Notes: generated from the sequence alone by a model not told the origin. Positions 35,831-44,767 are shown, counted from the stretch's first letter. The stretch is DNA of 64,000 nt from Kibdelosporangium philippinense (GCF_021390435.2 NZ_JAJVCN010000003.1:1555501-1619500), one strand, 5' to 3'. Numbers and translations: made by a program.

Positions 35831-37252
35831 TCACGCGGACGCAGGCTGCGGAGCCGGTGTCTCGACCGAGGCCGGTTTGCGCGCGGGGATGAAGGCAGCG
35901 ATGGCCAGCGCGGTCAGTGCCGTTGCACATCCAATGGCCATGATCAGACGGAAACCGTTCTGTGACGGCACTTCCACCTGTCCGAACGAGATGGTCAGGT
36001 GGGCAAGGATCGCGCCGGACACCGCGCTGGAGATCGACGTACCAATCGACCTCATGAGGGTATTGAGGCTGTTGGCCGCCGCGGTCTCGGACAACGGCAC
36101 GGCCGACATGATCAACGCGGGCATCGCGCCATAGCCAAGGCCGATACCGCCACCGATCAACGCCGAGATCAGCACGAGCTGCCAGATCTCGGACATCATG
36201 AACACGCCAAGGCCGTACGTGACACCGACGACCAAGGCACCGACCATCAAAGTCACCTTGGGCCCGTACATCCGCGAAATGCGGGCGGAAACCGGCGCGG
36301 TCGCCATCATCACCAGGCCGGACGGAACGAGCACGAGCCCGGTGGCCAGCATGGACTGCCCCAGGCCGTACCCGGTCGCCGCGGGCAACTGCAGGATCTG
36401 CGGCAACACCAACGACATCGCGAACATCGCGAAGGCGAACACAATGGACGTCAGGTTCGTCAGCAGAACCTGACGGCGTGCGGTGGTCCGCAAGTCCACA
36501 AGCGGCTGCCGGACCCGCAACTCAAACCAGCCCCACACCAACAAAACCACGGCCGCCACGCCGAACAGGCTGAACGTCAGCCCGGCGCTCCAGTCAGCGC
36601 CTTTGGAAATCCCCAGCAGCAAGCAAACCAGCGCGACCGAGAGCCCCAGCGCCCCGATCAGGTCGAACCGCCCGCCAGTGCGCACATTGGACTCGGGCAC
36701 GAAAGCCAGTACCAGAGCGAAAACCACGATACCGAGGCCTGCGGAAGTCCAGAACAGCACGTGCCAATCCGCGTTCTCCGCAAGCAAAGCGGCCGCGGGC
36801 AAACCGAGAGCACCGCCGACGCCAAGGGAGGCACTCATCACGGCGGTGGCCGAGCCGAGGCGTTCCGCCGGTAACTCGTCACGCATGATGCTGATACCCA
36901 ACGGAATCACGGCAGCCGCAGCACCTTGCAACGCACGACCGACGACCATCGGCAGCACGGTGTTGGACAGCGCGGCAATGGTCGACCCGATGATCAGCAG
37001 CGCCACGCTGAACAGGAGCATGCGGCGTTTGCCGTACATATCGCCGAGCCGCCCGACCACAGGCGTCGCGACGGCACCGGCGAGGAGTGTCGACGTGATC
37101 ACCCATGACGCGTCGGCGGCGGAGGCGTTCAGCAGCTTCGGCAGAACCGGCAGCAGCGGGATCACCAGGGTCTGCATCAGCGAGACGACCACACCGCCAG
37201 CCGCGAGCACCGGCACGACGACCGATGACCTCGACGCGGAAACTTGGGACAT
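35831..37252 (-). CDS. MFS drug-efflux transporter (DHA2, 14-TM type)
   Basis: A 473-residue transporter from the ATG at 37252 (GGGAGG eight bases upstream); the frame extends to 37360, but that part covers the operator. Motif A is GRLGDMYGKRRMLL between helices 2 and 3, motif B MVVGRALQGAAAAVIPLG in helix 4, and motif C SASLGVGGALGLPAA in helix 5, as in EmrB/QacA antiporters that expel drugs in exchange for protons. It is divergent from a TetR regulator, with one perfect palindrome between them that should repress both genes until a ligand binds. The ligand is probably an antibiotic or metabolite. Confidence 0.9.
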   Translation of the reverse strand: MSQVSASRSSVVVPVLAAGGVVVSLMQTLVIPLLPVLPKLLNASAADASWVITSTLLAGAVATPVVGRLGDMYGKRRMLLFSVALLIIGSTIAALSNTVLPMVVGRALQGAAAAVIPLGISIMRDELPAERLGSATAVMSASLGVGGALGLPAAALLAENADWHVLFWTSAGLGIVVFALVLAFVPESNVRTGGRFDLIGALGLSVALVCLLLGISKGADWSAGLTFSLFGVAAVVLLVWGWFELRVRQPLVDLRTTARRQVLLTNLTSIVFAFAMFAMSLVLPQILQLPAATGYGLGQSMLATGLVLVPSGLVMMATAPVSARISRMYGPKVTLMVGALVVGVTYGLGVFMMSEIWQLVLISALIGGGIGLGYGAMPALIMSAVPLSETAAANSLNTLMRSIGTSISSAVSGAILAHLTISFGQVEVPSQNGFRLIMAIGCATALTALAIAAFIPARKPASVETPAPQPASA

Positions 37253-37290
37253 GCAGAGCCTCCCTCTCGGCTTATGCTGCGGATCATAGA

Positions 37291-37312
37291 TTAAGTCAGT
37301 CGACTGACTTAA
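37291..37312. promoter_or_regulatory. TetR-type operator, perfect 22-bp palindrome
   Basis: TTAAGTCAGTC is followed directly by its exact complement. It is centred 38 bp upstream of the MFS start and 46 bp upstream of the TetR start, the classic place for a shared operator. Confidence 0.88.
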
Positions 37313-37347
37313 CATCGAGGTGAATAAGCTGACGGGAGGTGGTGAAC

Positions 37348-37974
37348 ATGAGAACGTCACGGGCTAGCGCGACTCGCGAGCTGATCCTCACAGCGGCGGA
37401 ACGACTGTTCGCCGAGCACGGAGTCTTCGCCGTGTCCAACCGCCAAGTCAGCGAAGCGGCCGAGCAGGGCAACAACACGGCTGTCGGCTACCACTTCGGC
37501 ACCAAGGCCGACCTGGTGAGAGCCATCGCACGCAAGCATTCGGGGCAGATCGAGGGGATCCGCCAGCGAATGGTCGCCTCGCTGGACGAGCGGTCGGACC
37601 TGCGGGCCTGGATCGCCTGCCTGATCCGGCCGACCACCGAGCACCTTGAGGAACTGGGCAATCCGACTTGGTACGGCCGGTTCAGCGCGCAGGTCACGAC
37701 CGATCCTTCGCTGCGGCAGATCATGTTCGAGGAATCGCGGTCGTCGCCTTCGCTTGTGCGGATCACGGCCGCGTTCAACCGGTTACTGCCTGATCTGCCG
37801 GACGAGGTCCGTGCCGAACGCCGGGATATGTCCAGGCAGTTGATGGTGCACATGGTCGCTGAGCGGGAACGCGCGCTGGCCGATGGCACGCCAACGCCAC
37901 GATCGAGTTGGCGGCACACGGCGGATGGGTTGATTGACGCACTCGTCGGCCTATGGCTCGCGCCGGTCAGTTGA
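37348..37974 (+). CDS. TetR-family transcriptional repressor
   Basis: A 208-residue regulator; ATG at 37348 with GGGAGG eight bases upstream. The N-terminal helix-turn-helix is RELILTAAERLFAEHGVFAV then SNRQVSEAAEQGNNTAVGYH and FGTKADLVRAI, the standard TetR layout. The ~140-residue C-terminal ligand domain is unique to this protein, as usual. It almost certainly binds the perfect palindrome at 37291 and controls the divergent MFS exporter and itself. Confidence 0.92.
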   Translation: MRTSRASATRELILTAAERLFAEHGVFAVSNRQVSEAAEQGNNTAVGYHFGTKADLVRAIARKHSGQIEGIRQRMVASLDERSDLRAWIACLIRPTTEHLEELGNPTWYGRFSAQVTTDPSLRQIMFEESRSSPSLVRITAAFNRLLPDLPDEVRAERRDMSRQLMVHMVAERERALADGTPTPRSSWRHTADGLIDALVGLWLAPVS

Positions 37975-38031
37975 CGACACGTTCTCGCCGTACTTCCCGG
38001 TGATAAGTCCGATATGGACTAGGGTGCCCGC

Positions 38032-38991
38032 GTGTCCTGGTTGATCGCCCTTTTCCCGGCCGTGATGTTCATCCGAGGCTTCCGGCGGGACCGGCGCAGA
38101 GTGTCCAACGCGATGTGGCTTGGCGTGACGCTGGTGTTCTCCGCGCTGGGCAGCACGTCGCCGTTCGCGGGTTGGGCCTTCGCGTTGGCGCTGCTCGGCA
38201 TTGGCGTGGTGCTGCCGGTCGGGCTGATCCTCAACGGCTTGGAAATGCTCCAGAAAGAGCGCAGGACCCTGGGCAACCTGCTTTCGTTCATCGCCGGGAT
38301 CGCCATCGTCGTCGTGGACATCTCGTTCATCGTGGTCGCGTCGGGCGGGCTCGGCCCGATCCACGCCTTGCTCGGCGCGGGCGTCCTACTCGCTGGGTAC
38401 GTCGGCTTCTTCTGCACGAGTGTGCTGCTCTACTCGGTCATGTACAGCTTTTTCCAGCGTGGCGCGCAGTACTCCGCCTTGATCGTGCTGGGGTCACGGG
38501 TGATCGGTGATCGCGTACCGAAACTCCTTGCCAGCAGGCTCGACAAGGCGATCGGTGTACGCGAGCGCCAAGAACCGAAACCGGTCGTCGTCGTGTCCGG
38601 CGGCCAGGGTCCCGACGAAGAGGTCGCCGAGGCCACAGCGATGCGGAACTACCTTGTCCAGAAAGGACTCCCGGACAACGGGATCCTGGTCGAGGACAAG
38701 TCCACGACCACCGAGGAGAACCTGCGCTTCAGCTCGGAACTGCTCAAGAACAACAACGTCCAAGGCCCGATTGCCGCGGTGACCAACAACTATCACGCGT
38801 TCCGGGCCGCGGTGACCGCGCGCAGGCTCGGCCTGCCGGTCGAGGCGATCGGCGCGCCGACCGCGAACTACTTCCTGCCGAGCGCGTTCCTGCGTGAGGT
38901 CATCGCGTTGATGCGGGAGAACAAGGTCGCCCACGCCATCCTGTGCGGCTCGATGACCAGCATGTACCTACTGTTCGTCTACACGCGCTGA
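38032..38991 (+). CDS. YdcF-type DUF218 membrane protein
   Basis: A 319-residue protein with a GTG start. About five membrane helices occupy the first 145 residues. The DUF218 domain follows: ALIVLGSRVIGDRVP, VVVSGGQGPDEEVAEATAMR, DKSTTTEENLRFSSELL and AVTNNYHAFRAAVTARRLGL, with the conserved polar GG(Q)-E-A, T-T-E-N and NN(Y)H-R motifs. The family (YdcF/SanA/ElyC-like) is linked to cell-envelope homeostasis and vancomycin resistance, but its reaction is not settled. It stands alone; its 3' end overlaps the convergent flavin/F420 oxidase-like gene by 24 bp. Confidence 0.85.
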   Translation: MSWLIALFPAVMFIRGFRRDRRRVSNAMWLGVTLVFSALGSTSPFAGWAFALALLGIGVVLPVGLILNGLEMLQKERRTLGNLLSFIAGIAIVVVDISFIVVASGGLGPIHALLGAGVLLAGYVGFFCTSVLLYSVMYSFFQRGAQYSALIVLGSRVIGDRVPKLLASRLDKAIGVRERQEPKPVVVVSGGQGPDEEVAEATAMRNYLVQKGLPDNGILVEDKSTTTEENLRFSSELLKNNNVQGPIAAVTNNYHAFRAAVTARRLGLPVEAIGAPTANYFLPSAFLREVIALMRENKVAHAILCGSMTSMYLLFVYTR

Positions 38992-39372
38992 CACGTTGCC
39001 GAGCAAGCGCTTGATCGTCATCTCAAGGACGACCCGCTTCGGATTGACCCGCGGAGTTCGATACCGCTCCGCATAACGACTCTCGGCCTCACGAACCGAC
39101 TCGGCATCATCGCGGAGCACGACTATGCCTTCGATCGTGGACCACCGACGGCCGTCGAGCTGGCAAAGCGCTGCGGGCAAACCAGAAGCGGCACGGATGC
39201 GGTGTGCTTTGACCGAGTCGCCGGAGGTGATGACGCGGACGATCCCCGCGGGGATGTCGAGGGTCGCACCCACCGGGACGACGTGCGGTGTGCCGTCCGG
39301 CCGGATCGTGGTGAAGGTGCAGAGGTGGCGTTCCCGCCAGAACGCGGCGAGGTCACTCTGTAGGTCGATCAC
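38968..39372 (-). CDS. PPOX-class split-barrel oxidoreductase (F420- or FMN-dependent)
   Basis: A 134-residue protein from a GTG at 39372; the upstream frame reads through the neighbouring hydrolase remnant. The split-barrel begins HLCTFTTIRPDGTPHVVPVG, followed by VRVITSGDSVKAHRIRA and the RRWSTIEGIVVL strand. This is the pattern of the TIGR03618-type pyridoxamine 5'-phosphate oxidase-like family. In actinomycetes most such small proteins bind F420 and reduce quinones or activated alkenes. The substrate is unknown. Confidence 0.82.
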   Translation of the reverse strand: MIDLQSDLAAFWRERHLCTFTTIRPDGTPHVVPVGATLDIPAGIVRVITSGDSVKAHRIRAASGLPAALCQLDGRRWSTIEGIVVLRDDAESVREAESRYAERYRTPRVNPKRVVLEMTIKRLLGNVSARVDEQ

Positions 39373-39394
39373 GGCCGGACGGTACCTGATGCGT

Positions 39395-39874
39395 GGGCAT
39401 CGGGAACGGCACACCGGGACAAGCGATGTCACTCCTGGGGAACGTTCCGTCCACAACGAACTTGTCGACCACGTCGGCGACGCACGTGTTGCCGGTGACC
39501 CTGCCGGGGTCCCGTGGATCCAAAGTGGACGTGTCTGGCAGGTCGCCGCACGAGACGGTCGCACTTCTGGTCGTGCCACGCGGGTCGATGGCGTAGATAT
39601 CCTGGCTCTCGACCATTGTGGTGTGCGCGAAGTACAACGGGAACGTTTGCGCCGGTGCGCCCGGCTCGCCGGGATTGGCGAACAACGTCCCCTTCGCGGG
39701 CTTATTGGCGATAAGTCTGCTCACCGCGATCGTGATGTCGGATCCCGAATCCGGTTGATTCCAGTTCATTGGCACGGCGTACGTGCCGCATTCCAACCGT
39801 TTCGCTGCTTCTACCGAAAAGCCTGACGGCAGGATGCTGTACCTGCCGTCAAAGCCGCTAAACCGAAACGCCCG
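39395..39874 (-). pseudogene. Fragment of a secreted alpha/beta hydrolase (tripeptidyl-aminopeptidase-like)
   Basis: Open for ~160 codons with no start: GFSVEAAKRLECGTYAVPMN then DITIAVSRLIANKPAKGTLF, ANPGEPGAP (oxyanion-hole GGPG equivalent, here degenerate) and IYAIDPRGTTRS, the order seen in TAP-like secreted alpha/beta hydrolases. The nucleophile region, C-terminal TAP domain and signal peptide are all missing. It overlaps the PPOX-like gene start. An unrelated hairpin (TGACGGCAGG and complement, 39824-39851) lies inside the fragment. Confidence 0.7.
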
Positions 39875-39977
39875 TCACAATCCGGAGGGTGATCGCCACA
39901 CGATCGAGTGTGGCTTTCCGGATCGGACGGGCGCAAAGCTAGCGGTTATCCTGGCTGCTTTCCGCCAGGAATTTCAC

Positions 39978-40520
39978 TCATCCACGTTCAGCGAGAAAGC
40001 GGTCGATTGTGCCGCGGCGACGGGCGTCGGCTTCGACTTCCGACGGCGTTTCGCCGAGCACCCGGCTGGCCAGTTCGACCGCGATCCGGGAGACCTCGGG
40101 GCCGAGCTCCGCCTTGACCTGCACCCGCTGGGTCTCCAGGTCGGCACGGGTGGCCATGACCAGCTGATCGGCCTCGGCCTTCGCCTGGGCGCGGACCTCG
40201 TTGAGCACCTCGTTGCCCTCGGCGCGGGCCTCGTCACGGATGCGCGCGGCCTCGGCCTGCGCGGCGTGGATCTGCTCCTGGTAGTTCTCCAGCGCCTGCT
40301 GTGCTTGCGCCTGCAGCGATTCGGCTTCGTCGATACGGCCTTCGATTCGGCCCTGCCGCTCGGTGTAGAGCTTCTCGAACCGGGGCACGATCACCTTGGC
40401 GATCAACAGGTACAGGATGATGAACAGCACAAGGCCGAGCGGGATCTCCACGAACGACGTGCTGGGGAAAACCGGGCTTTCCGTGTCCGGGTCAACAGCT
40501 TGGGCAATGAAGGTGAACAT
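39978..40520 (-). CDS. atpF: Orphan F0F1 ATP synthase subunit b-like protein
   Basis: A 180-residue protein with GGGGGAGC before its ATG. One membrane helix (EIPLGLVLFIILYLLIAKVI, ~residues 25-44) is followed by VPRFEKLYTERQGRIEGRID and a long charged coiled coil (residues ~60-160), exactly the form of AtpF, the stator stalk. No other atp gene is nearby: it is flanked by a hydrolase remnant and a MarR gene. It is therefore either a second stator subunit or a duplicated protein with another role. The genome should hold the normal atp operon elsewhere. Confidence 0.85.
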   Translation of the reverse strand: MFTFIAQAVDPDTESPVFPSTSFVEIPLGLVLFIILYLLIAKVIVPRFEKLYTERQGRIEGRIDEAESLQAQAQQALENYQEQIHAAQAEAARIRDEARAEGNEVLNEVRAQAKAEADQLVMATRADLETQRVQVKAELGPEVSRIAVELASRVLGETPSEVEADARRRGTIDRFLAERG

Positions 40521-40557
40521 CGGCGCTCCCCCGGTCGTCGTCGGTGTGGTGGTTACC

Positions 40558-41013
40558 TTACTTGGTCGGTGTTTCGGACCATTTGGCGATCATCCCCGCC
40601 ATCCGTCGCAGCACGTCGACGAACACTTCCCGCTCCCGCGGGCTCAGTGATTCGTAGTCAAGGCGCTGACTTTCCCGAAGCGCGCGGTGTTGCTCTTCGA
40701 CCAGTTCACGGCCGTGCTCGGTGAGGTCGACCACAACTTTGCGCTCGTCTTCGGGCGAGCGTCGCCGCACCACGACACCGTCCTGTTCGAGCTGCTTGAG
40801 CATCCGGGTCGCGCTCGGCCCGGACACCCCGGCATGCGTGGCGATCTGGCCGACCAGCAGCGGACCGTGGGCCAGCACCGCGTCCAACAGCGTGAGCTGG
40901 GACAACGACAAACCCGCGGTGGTTCGAGCCAGGCGGCCGCGGTTGCGGCGCATCGCCATGAAGAGGTCATGCGTGGCCGCCACGAAGTCGTCGAAGTCTG
41001 TTGTCACGGTCAC
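40558..41013 (-). CDS. MarR-family transcriptional regulator
   Basis: A 151-residue regulator. The winged helix-turn-helix runs LSLSQLTLLDAVLAHGPLLV, then QIATHAGVSGPSATRMLKQL and the wing VRRRSPEDERKVVVDLTEHG. Start is a GTG (41013, or 41007) with no clear ribosome site, so it may be leaderless. It is divergent from the amidohydrolase-MFS gene pair. The 69-bp gap holds two AACTAGTT palindromes that are likely its operators, suggesting that it represses itself and the divergent genes until an aromatic ligand binds. Confidence 0.9.
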   Translation of the reverse strand: MTVTTDFDDFVAATHDLFMAMRRNRGRLARTTAGLSLSQLTLLDAVLAHGPLLVGQIATHAGVSGPSATRMLKQLEQDGVVVRRRSPEDERKVVVDLTEHGRELVEEQHRALRESQRLDYESLSPREREVFVDVLRRMAGMIAKWSETPTK

Positions 41014-41034
41014 ATGTTAACTCGCGGAATATCT

Positions 41035-41065
41035 AACTAGTTATCTATTGTTTTGTTAACTAGTT
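41035..41065. promoter_or_regulatory. Candidate MarR operator: two AACTAGTT palindromes
   Basis: AACTAGTT at 41035-41042 and 41058-41065, 23 bp centre to centre (about two helix turns), in AT-rich DNA between the divergent MarR and amidohydrolase genes. Confidence 0.7.
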
Positions 41066-41082
41066 CGTGAGAGGAGCCGGAG

Positions 41083-42027
41083 ATGCGCATCGACGTGCAC
41101 GCCCACCTATGGAGCGAGGCCTACCTGGACCTGCTGGAGAGCTACGGCAACACGGCCACGGCCGTGCACCGCGGCCTCGGCGCCGGGTCGACGGACAAGG
41201 AACTGGACGCGCGGTTCGCCCAGATGGCCAAGGCAGGCATCGACCTGCAGGTCCTGTCGACACCGCCCGCGTCACCCCACTTCGAGAACGAGACCAACGC
41301 GGTTGACGCAGCTCGTCGGGCCAACGACGAGTACGCGGAGATCGTCCGGCGCTACCCCGACAAGTTCCGCGCGTACGCCTCGCTGCCGTTCCCGCACACC
41401 GACGCCGCGTTGACGGAGTTGACGCGCGGACTCGACGAGCTGGGCATGCTTGGCGTGACAGTCACCACATCCGTTCTGGGCCGCGCATTGGACGACCCGG
41501 CGTTCGAGCCGGTCTTCGCGGAACTCGACCGCCGCGGCAGCATCCTTTACGTCCACCCGGCTGGCGCAGGCGCCGAGTCGTCGTTGATCAACTCGACCAT
41601 GACCTGGTCGGTCGGCGCGCCGATCGAGGACACGATCTCGTTGACGCACCTGATCATCGCGGGCGTGCCGAGCAGGTACCCGAACATGACGATCGTCGCC
41701 TCGCACCTCGGCGGCGCGTTGCCCATGCTGCTCAAGCGGATGGACCGGCAGACCACATGGGAAGCGCCGAACACCCCGGAGAAGCCAAGTCTTGCCGTGC
41801 GGCGGATGTACTTCGACACGGTCGCGCACGGTCTTGACCCGGCTTTGCGTGCGGCGGTTGACGTTCTCGGCGCGGACCGGCTCGTACTCGGCACCGATTT
41901 TCCGTACCAGTCAGGTGAAGCGTTCACCGAAGCGGTGACTTACGTACAACGCGCGGGTCTGCCCGCGGAAGCGGTGAACCAGATTCTGGACACCACTGCC
42001 CCGAAATTGCTCGGGATCGCCGAGTAG
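41083..42027 (+). CDS. Amidohydrolase (ACMSD-like)
   Basis: A 314-residue Amidohydro_2 enzyme with AGGAG before its ATG. Motifs: RIDVHAHLWSE (HxH metal pair), SILYVHPAGAG, MTIVASHLGGALPM and LVLGTDFPYQSGEAFTE (catalytic Asp). The family decarboxylates or hydrolyses aromatic acids such as aminocarboxymuconate semialdehyde and gamma-resorcylate. It is followed by an MFS transporter and is divergent from MarR, a common layout for degradation or detoxification of a phenolic compound. It is a distant paralogue of the gene at 31364. Confidence 0.87.
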   Translation: MRIDVHAHLWSEAYLDLLESYGNTATAVHRGLGAGSTDKELDARFAQMAKAGIDLQVLSTPPASPHFENETNAVDAARRANDEYAEIVRRYPDKFRAYASLPFPHTDAALTELTRGLDELGMLGVTVTTSVLGRALDDPAFEPVFAELDRRGSILYVHPAGAGAESSLINSTMTWSVGAPIEDTISLTHLIIAGVPSRYPNMTIVASHLGGALPMLLKRMDRQTTWEAPNTPEKPSLAVRRMYFDTVAHGLDPALRAAVDVLGADRLVLGTDFPYQSGEAFTEAVTYVQRAGLPAEAVNQILDTTAPKLLGIAE

Positions 42028-42094
42028 TGCAATTCACAGCACACCTGGAATCACTCTAGGTGGATGATGGTTGTTGGTTTCGTGGGAGGAATCA

Positions 42095-43600
42095 ATGACT
42101 GAGGTCACCCGCGCAGCGGTCGGACTGCGCTCTGAGCGAGGCCCGGTACTCGGGTCGATCATGCTGGCCACCGCGTTGGTGGCGCTGGACAGCACGATCA
42201 TCGCGACAGCCGTACCGTCCATTGTGGCCGATTTGGGTGGCTTCTCGCAGTTTCCGTGGCTTTTCTCGGTTTATCTGCTCACCCAGGCCGTCACCGTCCC
42301 ACTCTACGGGAAATTCGCCGACCTGTTCGGCCGCAAACCCGTACTGCTGTTCGGAATCCTGGTTTTCCTGATCGGTTCGGTGCTGTGTGGGTTCGCCTGG
42401 AGCATGCCGGTCCTGATTGCCGCACGAGCGATCCAGGGAATCGGCGCGGGCGCGGTCCAGCCGATCAGCATGACCATGCTCGGTGACCTGTATTCGCTGG
42501 AGGAACGCGCCCGGGTACAGGGCTACGTGACAAGCGTCTGGGCCGCCGCATCGCTCGTCGGCCCCGCGCTGGGCGGCATGTTCTCCGAATACATCTCCTG
42601 GCGGTGGATCTTCTTCATCAACGTGCCCGTCGGCATCTTCGCCGTACTCGTGTTGATGCGGAAGTTCACCGAGAACATCACCAGGACCAAACACAAAGTC
42701 GACTACCTCGGCTCGGCCCTGCTGACCATCGGCCTGTCCCTGGTGTTGCTCGGCCTGCTCGAAGGCGGCGTCGCCTGGGCATGGAACTCCGCGCCCAGCA
42801 TCCTGATCTTCGCGGCCGGAGTGGCCCTGTTGATCGCTTTCGGCTTCGTGGAACGTAAAGCCGCCGAACCCGTGCTGCCGCTCTGGGTGTTCCGCAACCG
42901 CACCCTCATCGGCGGCAACCTGATGGCCGTGGTCGTCGGCGCGATGCTGATGGGCCTCAGCTCCTACCTGCCGACCTTCGCCGAAGGCGTCCTGGGCACC
43001 GGTGCGTTGGTCGCGGGCTTCACCCTGGCCGCGATGACCATCGGCTGGCCGATCGCGGCCACACTGTCCGGGCACGTCTACATGCGAATCGGGCTACGCA
43101 ACACCGCATTGATCGGCGCGGTGTTCGTGATCGCCGGTGCCATCCTGACCGCCACCCTCACCGCCGAAAGCACAGTCTGGCAAGCAGGCGGCGCCGCATT
43201 CGTAATGGGCGTAGGGCTTGGTTTGTCGTCGAGCCCTTCGGTTATCGCGGTGCAGTCCTCTGTCGGCTGGGAACAGCGTGGCGTGGCGACCGGCGCCAAC
43301 ATGTTCGGCCGTTCACTGGGCAGCGCGGTCGGCGTGGCGGTGTTCGGCGCGATCGCCAACGCCACCCTCGCCAACCGCTTCGCCACCCCACCAGCCGACG
43401 TCGCCGGACACCTGCCCAACAGCCTCGACGCGACCAGCCTCGTTCTCGGCTCACACGACGAATCCCCGGTTTCCCTGTTCGTGCGCGGCTCACTGTTCGA
43501 CGCGACGCACAACGTCTTCGTCGCGCTGATCGTGGTCGCCGCCGTCAGCGTTCTGGCTCTGCTGTTGATGCCTAGCCGTACAGCTGCGGAACAGTCTTGA
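42095..43600 (+). CDS. MFS transporter, EmrB/QacA (DHA2) family
   Basis: A 501-residue 14-helix transporter; ATG at 42095 follows GGGAGG. Helix 1 carries ALVALDSTIIATAVPSIVAD, the DHA2 signature with its membrane-embedded Asp. Motif A is GKFADLFGRKPVLLFG, and motif C lies in AASLVGPALGGMFSEYISWR. It should export a drug or metabolite by proton antiport. It lies 67 bp after the amidohydrolase and is probably in the MarR regulon. Its 3' end overlaps the convergent erythromycin-esterase gene by 29 bp. Confidence 0.9.
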   Translation: MTEVTRAAVGLRSERGPVLGSIMLATALVALDSTIIATAVPSIVADLGGFSQFPWLFSVYLLTQAVTVPLYGKFADLFGRKPVLLFGILVFLIGSVLCGFAWSMPVLIAARAIQGIGAGAVQPISMTMLGDLYSLEERARVQGYVTSVWAAASLVGPALGGMFSEYISWRWIFFINVPVGIFAVLVLMRKFTENITRTKHKVDYLGSALLTIGLSLVLLGLLEGGVAWAWNSAPSILIFAAGVALLIAFGFVERKAAEPVLPLWVFRNRTLIGGNLMAVVVGAMLMGLSSYLPTFAEGVLGTGALVAGFTLAAMTIGWPIAATLSGHVYMRIGLRNTALIGAVFVIAGAILTATLTAESTVWQAGGAAFVMGVGLGLSSSPSVIAVQSSVGWEQRGVATGANMFGRSLGSAVGVAVFGAIANATLANRFATPPADVAGHLPNSLDATSLVLGSHDESPVSLFVRGSLFDATHNVFVALIVVAAVSVLALLLMPSRTAAEQS

Positions 43601-44738
43601 TGAACACGATCCCGTCGGTCTCCCGGACATGGGTGGGATCCAGTGGGGCGTAAGCGAAGTTGTCCGTCTTACGCCGCTCGAGACCGGTGACGTCGACGTC
43701 CGCCGAATTCAGCAGGTAGTCCCCCGGCAGTGCGTCCAGAACCCCTTCCAAGGTGCCCGGTTGCGGCGCGCCGATGTTGGGATTCGGCGCGGTACCCATG
43801 GCCGTGGCGATGAAGACGTACTCCTCGCGGAGTTCCGCGCTGACGATCGCGCCCGCACTCCACCATTCCTGATGCGCCCCAGCGAAATTCATCGAGCTCT
43901 TTCGCCGCTGCAGGTGACTGTTGTGCGCGAAGACGAACGTCTTGCCGTATTCGGTGATGGCCTTGAGGTTCTCCGCCATCAAGCCGTCCCGAATCCCGAG
44001 CAGGTATGAGATCCGGTCAGGCGAATCGACGGCCATTCCTTCGTGGTACCGCAACAAAGCGGTCGCAGTTCTGCCGAACAACCTGGCTCGCCACCAATCG
44101 TCCCGCGAGAGCGCGACCAGCTGCGGGGTCTGCTCGGTGAGGCGGCCACGCAGGTGGTCGACGATCAGCCGGAGCTGCTTCACCTCGTCCGACGAGCCGA
44201 CTGATTTCGTGGGATCCATGATGACTTCGGGGTTGGTCCAGCGCTCGTCCTCGAACAGTAGCGAGTCCACTGTGTACGGTGAACCGAGGTAGGCGTTCAG
44301 CTCGGTGATCGCCTGTCGCGGACTCTCCGCGTACGCCACCTCGAACGGGCCATCGAACCCGAAGAACCGAATGGGCTCTGGATGGTTCTCGTTATACTCA
44401 CGCATCCACCGGACGAGCGCGCGGGACGACTCGAACTTGCCGAATTCATGGCTGAAGCCGTCACGCATCACGTCCTCGAACGACCCGATGCCGTCAACGA
44501 CATAGGAATTCACCACCAGACCGGCAAGGCAGCCGCTCTCGATCGCGATCGACCGGTAGCCGTGGTGTTCGACGAGGTGCTGGAAGATCTGGTTACGCAG
44601 CAGCGGGAAGGTCTCGACGTGGTGCGTCGGCTCGCCGAGCGCCAGGATCCGCGGGTCGCCAGCAAGCGACCCCAGGAAAGCGTCCACCGCCGGCCCGACG
44701 TCCCCATCCAGTGCCACTCCGATGTCCTGAACAATCAT
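43572..44738 (-). CDS. Erythromycin esterase family hydrolase
   Basis: A 388-residue protein of the Ere family. The conserved catalytic region is ILALGEPTHHVETFPLLRNQ (first His and Glu, residues ~33-50), then YRSIAIESGCLAGLVVNSYV, IRFFGFDGPFEVAY, and the second His in TFVFAHNSHLQRRKSSM. Ere enzymes open macrolide lactones with a metal-free His/Glu dyad, but many relatives have other or unknown substrates, so resistance is only possible. It is divergent from a MerR/TioE-like regulator across an 80-bp gap with an inverted repeat. Confidence 0.82.
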   Translation of the reverse strand: MIVQDIGVALDGDVGPAVDAFLGSLAGDPRILALGEPTHHVETFPLLRNQIFQHLVEHHGYRSIAIESGCLAGLVVNSYVVDGIGSFEDVMRDGFSHEFGKFESSRALVRWMREYNENHPEPIRFFGFDGPFEVAYAESPRQAITELNAYLGSPYTVDSLLFEDERWTNPEVIMDPTKSVGSSDEVKQLRLIVDHLRGRLTEQTPQLVALSRDDWWRARLFGRTATALLRYHEGMAVDSPDRISYLLGIRDGLMAENLKAITEYGKTFVFAHNSHLQRRKSSMNFAGAHQEWWSAGAIVSAELREEYVFIATAMGTAPNPNIGAPQPGTLEGVLDALPGDYLLNSADVDVTGLERRKTDNFAYAPLDPTHVRETDGIVFIKTVPQLYG

Positions 44739-44745
44739 GGCCTTT

Positions 44746-44767
44746 ACCGTATCGTTGAATTTACGAT
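44746..44767. promoter_or_regulatory. Inverted repeat and shared promoter-like motif before the esterase gene
   Basis: ATCGT (44751-44755) and ACGAT (44763-44767) form an inverted repeat over a 7-bp AT-rich spacer, a possible MerR-type site. The overlapping minus-strand 14-mer TTCAACGATACGGT (44759-44746) also occurs at 14778-14765, upstream of the Imm5-like gene. Confidence 0.45.
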
